Shown: in pieces, positions 17,357 to 26,185 of the stretch | Layout: every line of letters starts with the position of its first letter | Position numbering within the stretch: position 1 is the stretch's first letter | IMG/VR virus record: IMGVR_UViG_3300044846_003114 | Location: 1 to 64,000 of that record | DNA from: a virus | Reading direction: 5' to 3' (one strand) | DNA length: 64,000 bases | Position numbers and translations under genes: made by a program | The notes under the pieces: generated by a model | What the model saw: only the letters and a program-made list of their open reading frames with translations | What the model was told of the DNA's origin: nothing | Databases searched by the model: none

Positions 17357-17623
17357 ATGGAAAAAATATTTGGTGGTCTAATCGAATTTGAAAACATAGA
17401 TGAATTCGACCAATTTGTATATGATATAGATAAAGAGTCCGCTTTAACAATAATCGGTAAGGCGTTGGACTTCTGTAATCAAAACAGAATGTTTAACTTA
17501 ATGGAGGCCAATACGTTATATAAATGTTTAATTAAATTAAAAGAAGATGCAAATCAGATTAAAAGAAATCATCTACATAATGATGATAGTGACGGGGATA
17601 TTAGTTCAGAAGTACGGTCTTAA
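17357..17623 (+). CDS. Hypothetical phage protein, 88 aa
   Basis: Begins MEKIFGGLIEFENIDEFDQF; acidic, helical. It ends in a charged low-complexity tail that overlaps the next small gene by 44 bases in another frame. First gene after a strong promoter. No family recognised. Confidence 0.7.
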   Translation: MEKIFGGLIEFENIDEFDQFVYDIDKESALTIIGKALDFCNQNRMFNLMEANTLYKCLIKLKEDANQIKRNHLHNDDSDGDISSEVRS

Positions 17624-17726
17624 AGGTGCTGACCCTGAATTAGTGAAGTATTTTGGATGGGGTAGTATATCATTAGGTTCATTTAACCTGGTGTTAGATT
17701 ATTTTAGAAAACCTAAAAAGAAATAA
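17580..17726 (+). CDS. Small membrane protein, 48 aa
   Basis: Encodes MMIVTGILVQKYGLKGADPE, then a hydrophobic segment (FGWGSISLGSFNLVLDYF) and a basic tail RKPKKK, a one-helix membrane protein layout. Starts 17580 or 17583. It overlaps the preceding gene and ends one base before the next. Unknown function. Confidence 0.55.
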   Translation: MMIVTGILVQKYGLKGADPELVKYFGWGSISLGSFNLVLDYFRKPKKK

Positions 17727-17727
17727 T

Positions 17728-18300
17728 ATGGCAAAATACACCAAAAAGTGGGACAAAGAGTTCACTAAAAAATATTCCGATTGCCTATCTCAATTGGAAT
17801 CAATGGAGAAAGAATTTAAAGAAATGGTCGAATCAAATCCTGATACATGGATTTCGATTTATCCCGAAACATCCAACATTGAGTTGGGGGAACAAAATGG
17901 TTTTATGGTTTATGATTTTGGTAATGATGAAACTCCACATGTGGATATTCAACTATCAAGTTCAAATGGAAGTTTCAATTTCACATTTAGTGATTTAAAA
18001 GATTTGATTAGATTCAGAGATGAGTTAATGAAATCAATTGATTCATTCAAAAGGGAACCAAAAGTTACTAAGGTTACAAGTAGTGACTTGGATGATTGTG
18101 ATGACGAAGAGGATGTAGAAGAAACCGAGTGGGAGATTAAAGCTGAGCAACCATTAACACAGTCATGGACCTATAGAGTTATGGCAAAAAGTGCATGTGC
18201 CGCAATTAAGAAAATCGAAGATGGTGAAGAAGATGGTGTGGAACATAATGACGACAATGAGTATTATGACTACGGTGACATTGAATATGAAGCAATCTAA
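17728..18300 (+). CDS. Acidic hypothetical protein, 190 aa
   Basis: Starts MAKYTKKWDKEFTKKYSDCL after AATAATATGG. A helical N-terminus is followed by a beta region and an Asp/Glu-rich linker (DLDDCDDEEDVEETEWE), then a tail rich in Asp and Tyr. The very acidic linker resembles DNA-mimic or scaffold-like phage proteins, but no family is recognised. Confidence 0.7.
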   Translation: MAKYTKKWDKEFTKKYSDCLSQLESMEKEFKEMVESNPDTWISIYPETSNIELGEQNGFMVYDFGNDETPHVDIQLSSSNGSFNFTFSDLKDLIRFRDELMKSIDSFKREPKVTKVTSSDLDDCDDEEDVEETEWEIKAEQPLTQSWTYRVMAKSACAAIKKIEDGEEDGVEHNDDNEYYDYGDIEYEAI

Positions 18301-18312
18301 AAAAGAAATAAT

Positions 18313-18603
18313 ATGGACTTAACAGTAGAAATGGAGAATTACAACAAGGTTAAAGACATTGTACTGAACAAATTAGTAAGTGAGGGTCTATTAGACAAAA
18401 CCGATTCGGAAGAATTTTCTGAAAGATGTCAGGTCTTAACTTACAAAGGTAAATGGTTTAGTAAATGGTTTGATAAAAATGTTAAATCAGAAGACACTAA
18501 TGCAAATCCTAATGGTTATTACATTCGTATAATTGAAATGAAAGAAAGAGAAGATGATGTTGATAAATTATTAAGAAGAACGACCGGCAACTACGATGAG
18601 TAA
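18313..18603 (+). CDS. Hypothetical protein, 96 aa
   Basis: MDLTVEMENYNKVKDIVLNK, then KGKWFSKWFDKNV and GYYIRIIEMKEREDDVD. Charged and soluble. The last 8 bases overlap the next gene, consistent with an operon. No family recognised. Confidence 0.65.
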   Translation: MDLTVEMENYNKVKDIVLNKLVSEGLLDKTDSEEFSERCQVLTYKGKWFSKWFDKNVKSEDTNANPNGYYIRIIEMKEREDDVDKLLRRTTGNYDE

Positions 18604-18898
18604 TTATTTATTAATTTTAGTGTTTCAAATTATGTTTAATATCTTCAAAGTCATGGAGATAAAATTTACATATGAGAATAATATTAAAAGTTTATTGGTT
18701 AATAGTTTTTGGATAAGTCTTGTCTCATTGGGGGCAACATACTACTCACTAGATGGATTATTCAAAGGAGATTACTTAGGGGTTGTATTTTATATTGCTG
18801 GAAGTATTATTGGGAAATGGTTCGCAATGGTTCATTACGAAAAAATAAAAGATAAATTTAAACCATTCTTTAAAAGAAATGAAAAAGAAATATTATAA
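18596..18898 (+). CDS. Small membrane protein, 100 aa
   Basis: Two or three hydrophobic segments: an N-terminal one (about 4-20), NSFWISLVSLGATYYSL (about 36-52) and YLGVVFYIAGSIIGKWFAM (about 60-78), then a basic cytosolic tail. An internal Met at residue 20 (MEIKFTYENN) is an alternative start. Unknown role; sits in a run of small membrane genes before thyA. Confidence 0.65.
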   Translation: MSNYLLILVFQIMFNIFKVMEIKFTYENNIKSLLVNSFWISLVSLGATYYSLDGLFKGDYLGVVFYIAGSIIGKWFAMVHYEKIKDKFKPFFKRNEKEIL

Positions 18899-19073
18899 AG
18901 ATTTTTTTATCTATAAAAAGAGACATCATTGGTTTTTAATACCAACAATTGTTTTTTTTTACAATAAAACTGAATTTCTCGAGTCGGGCGTAACATCACC
19001 ATCTTGGGGAATAACTGTTAGGTGGTTAACATATATGATGGGAATACAAATACAACAAGGATATGGAAAATAA
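18879..19073 (+). CDS. Small membrane-associated phage protein, 64 aa
   Basis: MKKKYYKDFFIYKKRHHWFL, then IPTIVFFYNK and a C-terminal SWGITVRWLTYMMGIQIQQG. The end pattern (I-x-hRWL) recurs in small phage proteins of unknown function. It overlaps both neighbours by 11-20 bases. Confidence 0.6.
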   Translation: MKKKYYKDFFIYKKRHHWFLIPTIVFFYNKTEFLESGVTSPSWGITVRWLTYMMGIQIQQGYGK

Positions 19074-19431
19074 AAAAGATTTTTTGATTAGAGTATTTGG
19101 TGGAGTGATTATCATTGTCTTGTTAACAATAATTGCTATTAGACAACCACATGATATGATACCTCCACCAATTGAAACATGTAAACAAGATTCGTTACAA
19201 AATGTAATCAATGAGTTACAAATGGATTTGAAAATGCAATCGGATGGTTTTGATTCTAAAGAAAGAAGATATGAAGATGTCATATTTGAATATGAATATG
19301 GAATTGACCACTTAAAAAATTATCAACCACAAGCATATAGAGAGTTTCATAGAATTTTGTCTCACAAAGAAAATTTCAATAGACAAGACGAACAAGAAAA
19401 TATAAAAAGATTGGAGACACCAAAATGGTAA
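19063..19431 (+). CDS. Single-pass membrane protein with coiled-coil ectodomain (spanin-like?)
   Basis: 122 residues. Basic N-terminus, one transmembrane helix (FGGVIIIVLLTIIAI, about 12-27), then a soluble helical domain (CKQDSLQNVINELQMDLKMQ). The layout is that of an inner-membrane spanin subunit, and the protein at 26487 has the same topology with a related DSL-helix. No lipoprotein partner is adjacent, so a lysis role is only a suggestion. Overlaps thyA by 7 bases. Confidence 0.6.
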   Translation: MENKKDFLIRVFGGVIIIVLLTIIAIRQPHDMIPPPIETCKQDSLQNVINELQMDLKMQSDGFDSKERRYEDVIFEYEYGIDHLKNYQPQAYREFHRILSHKENFNRQDEQENIKRLETPKW

Positions 19432-20588
19432 GTATGAATAGATTGGATTCAAAATATCAAGAATTATTACAAGACATTTTAGATAATGGAGTTATTAAAA
19501 CTGATAGGACTGGCACTGGTACCATATCGGTATTTGGTCGTCAGATTAGACATAAAATGTCACAGGGATTTCCATTGTTGACAACGAAGAAAATGGCATG
19601 GAAGACAATGGTAACTGAATTGTTATGGTTCCTCCGTGGTGACACTAACATCAAATACCTTGTTGATAATGATTGTCACATTTGGGATGGTGATGCTTAT
19701 AAAAGATATGAGAATAGTTATGCTGCTTGGGTAGGAAATTCATTATGGTCTAATAACGGAGAACCATGGGATAAAGAAAATTTTATTCGTTTAATTAAAA
19801 CGGATGAAAGATTTTGTAATATTTTTGGTGAGTTAGGACCAATCTACGGTGCACAATGGAGAGAGTGGCACACTAAAACATTAATTAAGACAACAATAAA
19901 AGACCCATTAACCGGACATGATACATACGTTGAAGGTGATAAATGGATTGATCAAATTCAAAACTTAATTGATGAGTTGAAAACAAATCCAGATAGTAGA
20001 CGATTACTTGTAAACGCTTGGAATGTTGGTCAATTGGATGAAATGGTCTTACCACCTTGTCATTATGGATTTCAAGTGTACACTAGAAAGTTAACAGGAG
20101 AAGAGATGTGGGAGCTATTAAAAAAGAAAGTTGGTGAGGAAAGATTTAAATCAATGGTAGATGATATTGTACCATTTGGTGGTGGTTTGAGCGAAGAGTT
20201 AGAATCATATAATATACCTAAACGAGCAATATCTCTAATGTGGAATCAACGAAGTGTAGATACATTCTTAGGGTTACCATTTAATATTGCATCATATGGT
20301 TTGTTATTAGAAATTCTAGCTATGGAAGTTAATATGATACCCGATGAATTAATTGGTAACTTAGGTGATGTTCATCTGTATTCGAATCACATCGAACAAG
20401 CTAAAGAACAAATCGGTAGAGAACCATTTAAAAATTTACCAACATTAAATTTTAGTCCCTTAGTGTTGGCACACTTTGAACACCATAAAGATACATTTGA
20501 TGGGTTTATAAACAATTTACAACCCCATCAATTCATAATCGATGGGTATGAATCACATCCATCTATAAAGGCAAAACTATCGAACTAG
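19425..20588 (+). CDS. thyA: Thymidylate synthase
   Basis: 387 residues. Converts dUMP to dTMP with methylene-tetrahydrofolate. DRTGTGTISVFGRQIRHKMS opens the family core; the catalytic Cys is in LPPCHYGFQVY near residue 206, with RRLLVNAWNVGQ, then WNQRSVDTFLGLPFNIASYG and DVHLYSNH. Longer than the usual 264 residues: one insertion after the N-terminal third (NSLWSNNGEPWDKENF) and one of about 55 residues right after the catalytic motif. The start may be the ATG at 19434 (MNRLDSKY). It boosts dTTP for phage replication. Confidence 0.96.
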   Translation: MVSMNRLDSKYQELLQDILDNGVIKTDRTGTGTISVFGRQIRHKMSQGFPLLTTKKMAWKTMVTELLWFLRGDTNIKYLVDNDCHIWDGDAYKRYENSYAAWVGNSLWSNNGEPWDKENFIRLIKTDERFCNIFGELGPIYGAQWREWHTKTLIKTTIKDPLTGHDTYVEGDKWIDQIQNLIDELKTNPDSRRLLVNAWNVGQLDEMVLPPCHYGFQVYTRKLTGEEMWELLKKKVGEERFKSMVDDIVPFGGGLSEELESYNIPKRAISLMWNQRSVDTFLGLPFNIASYGLLLEILAMEVNMIPDELIGNLGDVHLYSNHIEQAKEQIGREPFKNLPTLNFSPLVLAHFEHHKDTFDGFINNLQPHQFIIDGYESHPSIKAKLSN

Positions 20589-20589
20589 T

Positions 20590-20838
20590 ATGTTTATTCA
20601 TATTACCCCTGACGAATTAGAAGAAGAATTTATAGAGTCCTGGAAATTAGGACACATTATACACCCATCAATTGATTATGCGGATAATGCAATTTATGCC
20701 GTTTTTGAAGGTAAGTTGGTTACAATATTCAGATTTAAGAAGTATGGGTGGATAAATGATAATCGACATAACACATACAAAGTAAGTGCAGGTTCTGCAG
20801 GAATAACAATTAACATAATAAAAAATGAAAAAGATTAA
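20590..20838 (+). CDS. Hypothetical protein, 82 aa
   Basis: MFIHITPDELEEEFIESWKL, then a beta-rich half (GKLVTIFRFKKYGWIN). Starts 1 base after thyA and overlaps the next gene by 14 bases, so it belongs to the same operon. No family recognised. Confidence 0.65.
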   Translation: MFIHITPDELEEEFIESWKLGHIIHPSIDYADNAIYAVFEGKLVTIFRFKKYGWINDNRHNTYKVSAGSAGITINIIKNEKD

Positions 20839-21364
20839 AATTTTACTTATATTAATATTCATAACGAATATAACCTGTTTAGCTCAAAACCAAATTATAG
20901 ACCACGCAAATCAAAACAAATTATCGGCGGACGGTGATTATATGTATGTTTTGGTCGACAATAAACCATTGTTAATAAGGTTAAACGATAAACAACTAAC
21001 TCCATTATCAACATTTGTTATGGATTGGTATGGAGCCAAATATCAATTAGGTGGAAACACAAAAAACGGTATTGATTGTTCCCAATTTGCTAAAAAACTT
21101 TATTGGGATGTATATGGTAAGAAACTAAATAACACTTGTGCGGAACAATGGAAACAAACAACTAGAATTAAAAAAGATAGTTTAGCGGTCGGAGATATTG
21201 TATTCTTTAGGAGTACACAAAGTCCAAGTGGATGGCATTGTGGGGTGTATTTAGGTAAGGATACCTTTGTACATGCGGCAAATAAGAAGGAAGGGGTCAA
21301 GATAAGTAGCTTATCCGAACCCCGTTATCTTAGTTCATATAAAGGTGCTGGTCGTTTAGATTAA
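20825..21364 (+). CDS. Secreted NlpC/P60 endopeptidase
   Basis: 179 residues. An N-terminal signal peptide, about 20 residues ending CLAQ, is of the kind common in Bacteroidota. The NlpC/P60 papain-like domain has catalytic Cys85 (NGIDCSQFAK), His138 (WHCGVYLG) and His150 (FVHAANKKEGV). Such enzymes cut D-Glu-diaminopimelate bonds in peptidoglycan. The signal peptide suggests export by the host Sec system to the periplasm, either for lysis or for superinfection effects. Could be host-derived. Confidence 0.9.
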   Translation: MKKIKILLILIFITNITCLAQNQIIDHANQNKLSADGDYMYVLVDNKPLLIRLNDKQLTPLSTFVMDWYGAKYQLGGNTKNGIDCSQFAKKLYWDVYGKKLNNTCAEQWKQTTRIKKDSLAVGDIVFFRSTQSPSGWHCGVYLGKDTFVHAANKKEGVKISSLSEPRYLSSYKGAGRLD

Positions 21365-21489
21365 CGACCTTGACCCCTATATTTCTTCGGTTTTTGGTCC
21401 TTAGGACCGTAAGATTTACGAGCTTTACCCGTGGTCTTTTTACCAAATGACACCTTCATTGCTGAAGAACTTCCTTTCGCTTTTGCCAT
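21361..21489 (-). CDS. Small highly basic protein, 42 aa
   Basis: Minus strand. Encodes MAKAKGSSSAMKVSFGKKTT, then GKARKSYGPKDQKPKKYRGQ ending GR. About one third Lys/Arg. Its stop overlaps the stop of the NlpC/P60 gene (convergent). Small basic proteins with KA(K/R)KS near the C-terminus are recurrent in large phages; nucleic-acid binding is likely from composition only. Confidence 0.65.
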   Translation of the reverse strand: MAKAKGSSSAMKVSFGKKTTGKARKSYGPKDQKPKKYRGQGR

Positions 21490-21532
21490 AATATATATTT
21501 TATATTAATAAGTATTTCTTAAATATTTTTTG

Positions 21533-21540
21533 TATATTTG
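21533..21540 (+). promoter_or_regulatory. Promoter -7 box (TATATTTG)
   Basis: TATATTTG preceded by an AT-rich stretch. The ATG at 21560 is 19 bases downstream. Drives the two PcfJ-like genes. Confidence 0.6.
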
Positions 21541-21559
21541 TCCTATAAACTATTAAGCG

Positions 21560-23455
21560 ATGGAAGACGTAATAACCCAAAAATTCAACTATGCCACCAT
21601 TACCCTTTTTAAGGATTATTGTAAAATTGGGGACAAGAAAGAAGTCACCAATTTTAACGATGATTTAGATTTTTTTGACTTTGAGGAGGATTTAACTCAA
21701 GTAACCACCCCAACAAAGAAACTTACTATTCGTCTTGGGGAATTAAGAAGACCTAAAGTTGGTCGAATGGTTGACTTTCATAAACAGATAGATAAAAGAA
21801 AGACAAGATATTTTTATGGTGATTCTGATATTGGTGAAAGAGTCAGTATGAATTATGCAATCTACAATTTTGAAACAAGAAACGATAGACATATCAAAAG
21901 ACATTACGGTAATCCATTTAGTGAGATTACAGTAAATGCAATCGAACGTTCCATCAGACGACATGGTGATAAAGTTACAATTAAAATCTATCGTCAACAT
22001 AAACATAGACAATTTAATAGTATCTATTTTAAAAAATCAATGAGTGTTACTTCGGTTACCTTTAACCTGGTTACGGGTAATTTCACAACACTTAATATGA
22101 CTAAGGTTGGTAAAAAAACCACCAAAACTTTTAGGACCAACAACTTCAATTATTTAGAACAATCATTTAGGGATGGTGGAATTATTGAGATGCGTAAACC
22201 ATTGGATAAGAATTCGGTTCTTTTGGATGAACACAATCAAACGTTCGATAATAAAAAATTTGTGTCAGTTTTAAATGATGTTTTTAATTTAAATCAACAA
22301 AATATAACATTCAACGGAATATGGTTTGCACAATTAATGTTAGAACGTTTTGTTGAATTAAAAAAGATTAAAATTTGTAACGATTACAGTTATTGGATTA
22401 AGATATTTTACCCAACGGAAAAGTTTCTAAAGAAAAACGATAGAAAACTTATAGCGTCCATTTTAGATATGTTCGGGATTAAGTCTAAAATCACAATTAA
22501 AATAATGCATGAAAATAGTAAAATTGATATACAGTCATTGGCTAGATTATGTTATTATTTTGGTGACAACTATTCAAAATATATTGGTAGTATCGACCCT
22601 ATTCATTTTATGAATTCAAGATATGAGAATTCAAATAATTTTGGAGTTTCTAAATTTAACTTTGAGAAAGAATTTAAAAAAGAAAAATTTCTAATAACCA
22701 ATATTGAAAAAGAAAATATTGTGAAAATTATTAATAGTTTAAAAATAGAAAATAAAGGATATGTAAGATTAACTAGTGAAAAGGAAACAATTATTAATGA
22801 GAGATTTATTGGTGATTTACACGATCATTTTAGAATGATTGGGAAATTACGTGAGTATATACCTGATTTACATTTAAAATCAAAACACATTAATGAGTTT
22901 AACGATGAACATCATGAGGTATCTAAGATGATGAAATTGATTAAAAAGGGTTGGGAAGTTGAATATCAATTTTCAAATAAAATGATATCAGATATTGAAT
23001 TACCTATTGATTTAAAAATAAATTTAGGTGATGATGAATTTGGGGACATTACATTCTATCCATACATATTGAAACGTGAAGTGGATTATGATGAAGAAGG
23101 TAGGTTCATGCACCATTGTGTTGCGTCGTATTCTGATAAAGAAAAATCAATAATTATTTCCATAAGAACTGAAAATAAACAAGATAGAGTTACCTGTGAA
23201 TTTGATTGTCAAACAGGTAATCTAATCCAAGCTAGACATTTTTGTAATAACCAACCACCCGCAGATATTGAAATGGCGGTTAATAAGTTAAAGGAAAAAA
23301 CTAAAATCTATGCGAGGATGGGTATTCTACATTCATTAGATAAGAAAAAGGTACCAATTAAAATAAATGGTATTGAGGTGATGTCTGAACATAGGGAACC
23401 AAGAAGAATCGATGAATTGATTCAAGAAGAGGTGAGAAGACCACTTCCATTTTAA
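21560..23455 (+). CDS. PcfJ-like protein
   Basis: 631 residues. The C-terminal third has the PcfJ-like pattern: FYPYILKREVDYDEEGRFMH near 508, then HCVASYSDKEKSIIISIR, then CEFDCQTGNLIQARHFCNN. PcfJ-like proteins occur on conjugative elements and phages; no activity is established to my knowledge. The N-terminal 400 residues are basic and unannotated. A shorter paralogue follows immediately (23492). Confidence 0.7.
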   Translation: MEDVITQKFNYATITLFKDYCKIGDKKEVTNFNDDLDFFDFEEDLTQVTTPTKKLTIRLGELRRPKVGRMVDFHKQIDKRKTRYFYGDSDIGERVSMNYAIYNFETRNDRHIKRHYGNPFSEITVNAIERSIRRHGDKVTIKIYRQHKHRQFNSIYFKKSMSVTSVTFNLVTGNFTTLNMTKVGKKTTKTFRTNNFNYLEQSFRDGGIIEMRKPLDKNSVLLDEHNQTFDNKKFVSVLNDVFNLNQQNITFNGIWFAQLMLERFVELKKIKICNDYSYWIKIFYPTEKFLKKNDRKLIASILDMFGIKSKITIKIMHENSKIDIQSLARLCYYFGDNYSKYIGSIDPIHFMNSRYENSNNFGVSKFNFEKEFKKEKFLITNIEKENIVKIINSLKIENKGYVRLTSEKETIINERFIGDLHDHFRMIGKLREYIPDLHLKSKHINEFNDEHHEVSKMMKLIKKGWEVEYQFSNKMISDIELPIDLKINLGDDEFGDITFYPYILKREVDYDEEGRFMHHCVASYSDKEKSIIISIRTENKQDRVTCEFDCQTGNLIQARHFCNNQPPADIEMAVNKLKEKTKIYARMGILHSLDKKKVPIKINGIEVMSEHREPRRIDELIQEEVRRPLPF

Positions 23456-23470
23456 CTACACAATTCAAAT

Positions 23471-23499
23471 AAATCCATATATATTTTATATATGGATTT
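23471..23499 (+). promoter_or_regulatory. 13-bp inverted repeat covering a start codon
   Basis: AAATCCATATATA (23471-23483), 3-base loop, TATATATGGATTT (23487-23499). The ATG of the next gene (23492-23494) lies inside the right arm, so a folded mRNA would bury the start codon. Could equally be an operator palindrome. Confidence 0.6.
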
Positions 23500-24904
23500 A
23501 TTATTTACACACAATCAAGAAAAGAGAGACAAGAAAATTAAATCATTATCAACATGTGATTTAAAATTATACAATAATGATGACGATATTGTTTATAAAT
23601 CTGCATTTGATTTTGATTACCAGAGATATGGTAAAAATAAAAGAGTTCTATTTGAACATGAATTAGTTATAAATAAAAAAACGGGGGATATCTTTATAAC
23701 CTACAAAATCATAAATGATGGTTTAACAGATATGAAAATGTTTAGAACCACCACCAAACAAAAAAAGAATAATTTTAGTTTGTTATTGGATTTAACTGAA
23801 AATGGTTTTGAGAGAGGGGAAAAGAGAGTGGGGTTTTGGGGTGTGAAATATGCAAGGGCGACAGGTAAAATTATAGATTTAATATATAGTTTGATTAAAG
23901 ATAAATTAAAATCAGATTACATTGTTAATAAAATCAATAAAGGTGAATGTGAGGTCAATTATTTATATGATATGATAGTAGACTATCATTTAGAAATGAA
24001 GGGTATTAAGGGACATAACAGCGTCTATTATGACATCCAACACGACTATCCTAAAAAGAAATGGTTGGAGAAAAACGATTATAAATTTTTACCATCAGTG
24101 TTAGACCATTATGGGATAAAATCGAAATATCTTATTGGTGAATTGAATAAACAAAATACTAATAAGAGTGTTAAGTTAGATTCTCTAAACTACATCTGTA
24201 AATTATTTGGTGACAACTATATAGATTATCTAAAGAAGATAAAGTGGGAGAAGCATTGTTTTGATTATGCACCAAATAAAAAATTACACGTATTAAAAAA
24301 CGATACAGAAAAAAACTGTATGGTTAGTGTAATCAATAAATGGGAGAGTGATTCTTTAAAAACAGATTCTTTAGTTTATTTAGTTAATAAGTTATTATCA
24401 ATTAGAGAGTTACTTGAGGTTAGAAATGTGGAATTAAAATTTAAAGCCAAGAATGATAACGACTTTGATAATTTATTAGAAATGTGGTCGGGAATTAAAT
24501 TTCATTTTGCTCGAGGTTACAAAGTTAGATATGATTTACCAAAAGAATTTATAGATGAAATCGAGGAGGACATCATAGTTGGTGGGGAATCTTTTAAACC
24601 GAAAGTTTTAGTAACTGAAGAGGACTTTAGAATTGAAGGGTTTAATATGAAAAACTGTATGTCTAAGCAGTTTCCCCACGGATCAATATACATTTATGTT
24701 GGTTTACAGTGTAAACGAAAAAGAATTAATCTACAATATCGTAAAGGCGGTTTGGTACAATCATATGGTAAGGCTAACACCCCGACTTTGGAAATGTTCA
24801 ACGATGCGATTACCGTACTAACCCAAAGGTTTAAAAAATACACATATCTTGAATGGAAAAAGGAAAAATATGACTTCCTAACTAATTCATTTTCAATATC
24901 TTAA
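23492..24904 (+). CDS. PcfJ-like protein, paralogue of the preceding gene
   Basis: 470 residues. It shares KWLEKNDYKFLPSVLDHYGI with KFLKKNDRKLIASILDMFGI of the upstream gene, then LCKLFGDNY-type spacing. It carries a reduced C-terminal motif FNMKNCMSKQFPHGSIYIYV, then INLQYRKGGLVQSYGKANTP. The His preceding Cys in the larger copy (MHHC) is Asn here (MKNC). Function unknown. The start codon lies inside a perfect inverted repeat. Confidence 0.65.
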   Translation: MDLLFTHNQEKRDKKIKSLSTCDLKLYNNDDDIVYKSAFDFDYQRYGKNKRVLFEHELVINKKTGDIFITYKIINDGLTDMKMFRTTTKQKKNNFSLLLDLTENGFERGEKRVGFWGVKYARATGKIIDLIYSLIKDKLKSDYIVNKINKGECEVNYLYDMIVDYHLEMKGIKGHNSVYYDIQHDYPKKKWLEKNDYKFLPSVLDHYGIKSKYLIGELNKQNTNKSVKLDSLNYICKLFGDNYIDYLKKIKWEKHCFDYAPNKKLHVLKNDTEKNCMVSVINKWESDSLKTDSLVYLVNKLLSIRELLEVRNVELKFKAKNDNDFDNLLEMWSGIKFHFARGYKVRYDLPKEFIDEIEEDIIVGGESFKPKVLVTEEDFRIEGFNMKNCMSKQFPHGSIYIYVGLQCKRKRINLQYRKGGLVQSYGKANTPTLEMFNDAITVLTQRFKKYTYLEWKKEKYDFLTNSFSIS

Positions 24905-24956
24905 GAATAATTTAAAAAATATTCTAAATTTTTTTTTGTATTTCATAAAATATACA

Positions 24957-24964
24957 TAACTTTG
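24957..24964 (+). promoter_or_regulatory. Promoter -7 box (TAACTTTG)
   Basis: TAnnTTTG-type box after a strongly AT-rich tract that includes AATATTC at 24918-24924. The ATG at 24988 is 23 bases downstream. Confidence 0.5.
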
Positions 24965-24987
24965 TTTCATCATTAAACAAAACAGTT

Positions 24988-25962
24988 ATGAAATATTTCT
25001 CAGTATGTAGTGGAATCGAGGCCGCAACCGTGGCTTGGTCACCATTAGGTTGGGAGTGTGAAGGTTTATGTGACTTCGCCTCTTTCCCACAAAAAGTCTT
25101 ATCACATCACTACCCCAACGTTCCCTTATTTTCAGATTTAACTAAACTAAACGACTATGCAGTCTACAAAAACATCAACTTCGACGTATTGGTCGGAGGA
25201 ACGCCTTGTCAATCTTTTTCCGATGCAGGACTCAACGAAGGAATGGATGATATCCGTGGTCAACTCTCCCTTAAGTATGGAGAAATTCTTAAAGACAAAC
25301 GACCAAGATGGTTCGTTTGGGAAAATGTCGAAGGCGTTTTTAAGAAAAAACACAGAAGAGCGTTGTGTGAAATCATCTCCTCTTTCACCGGTACTAACTT
25401 CCAAGTCGAAAACCTCGACAAACAAGGAGTTGTCCAAGGAGAAGAATACTCAATCGCTTATCGGGTTTTCGACAGCCAATACTTCGGAGTTCCCCAACGA
25501 CGCAAAAGAATCTTCATTGTTGGATATCGTGGAAACAATTGGAAAGTCCCATTCTCCGTATTATTTGAAGAAGGATGTTTTGAAAGCGTTAAAGAAAAGA
25601 ATAGAATCAAGAGGGATGAGTACGCCAGAAATATTCTTGGAGAAATTAAACTCGCAGGTACAGTAACCAAATCATATGCACAAACATTAGTTGATGGATT
25701 TGGTAAAGTATCCACATCTAACTATTGGATTGATAATGATAGTATTAGAACCTTCACAGAAAGAGAATTGGAGAGACTCCAAGGATTTCCAGACGGTTAT
25801 TTAGACTTTGAAGTTGCTGGTAAGAAACCATCGTATTCAAGTGTTAAAGGTGCAATTGGTAACTCTATGACAGTCAATGTGATGTATTGGATTGGTCAAC
25901 GAATAAACTTTATTGACAATTATATTGAATCACAAAAAGTTTTGAAATCTCATAAAAATTAA
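24988..25962 (+). CDS. DNA (cytosine-5) methyltransferase
   Basis: 324 residues. Motif I is FSVCSGIEAATVAW; the catalytic Cys74 is in GGTPCQSFSDAG (motif IV); ENV is at 112-114 (motif VI); motif VIII is FGVPQRRKRIF; motifs IX/X are RELERLQGFPDGY and GAIGNSMTVNV. It has all motifs but a short target-recognition region. Likely protects phage DNA from host restriction. One of three DNA methylase genes in 12 kb. Confidence 0.93.
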   Translation: MKYFSVCSGIEAATVAWSPLGWECEGLCDFASFPQKVLSHHYPNVPLFSDLTKLNDYAVYKNINFDVLVGGTPCQSFSDAGLNEGMDDIRGQLSLKYGEILKDKRPRWFVWENVEGVFKKKHRRALCEIISSFTGTNFQVENLDKQGVVQGEEYSIAYRVFDSQYFGVPQRRKRIFIVGYRGNNWKVPFSVLFEEGCFESVKEKNRIKRDEYARNILGEIKLAGTVTKSYAQTLVDGFGKVSTSNYWIDNDSIRTFTERELERLQGFPDGYLDFEVAGKKPSYSSVKGAIGNSMTVNVMYWIGQRINFIDNYIESQKVLKSHKN

Positions 25963-25975
25963 CTATATTAGATAT

Positions 25976-26140
25976 ATGGAACCGAAAGAATCAAAATCAA
26001 ATAGTCATTTTTGGATAAGTATTGTAAAATCAGGCATCAGATTTGGTGCTTGTTTTTTCCTCTTCCAAGGTGATGTAAAAATTGCGGCAGTATTATTTGG
26101 ACTAGCAGAAGTCTTAGGTATTGCTGAAGAAATATTTTAA
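25976..26140 (+). CDS. Small membrane protein, 54 aa
   Basis: Encodes MEPKESKSNSHFWISIVKSG, then IRFGACFFLFQGD and AAVLFGLAEVLGIAEEIF. Two hydrophobic stretches. The S-(H)-x-WISIVKS and AEVLGI(A/V)EE elements recur in short phage and bacterial proteins. Lies 13 bases after the cytosine methylase. Role unknown. Confidence 0.6.
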   Translation: MEPKESKSNSHFWISIVKSGIRFGACFFLFQGDVKIAAVLFGLAEVLGIAEEIF

Positions 26141-26185
26141 CTATGAATTTTTATTTAACACGAGCATTCGTAAAAAAATTAAAAG

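Noticed and set aside
25157-25666. Long open frame inside the C5-methylase gene
   Set aside because: Alternative frame fully inside a gene with all methylase motifs; no protein pattern of its own.
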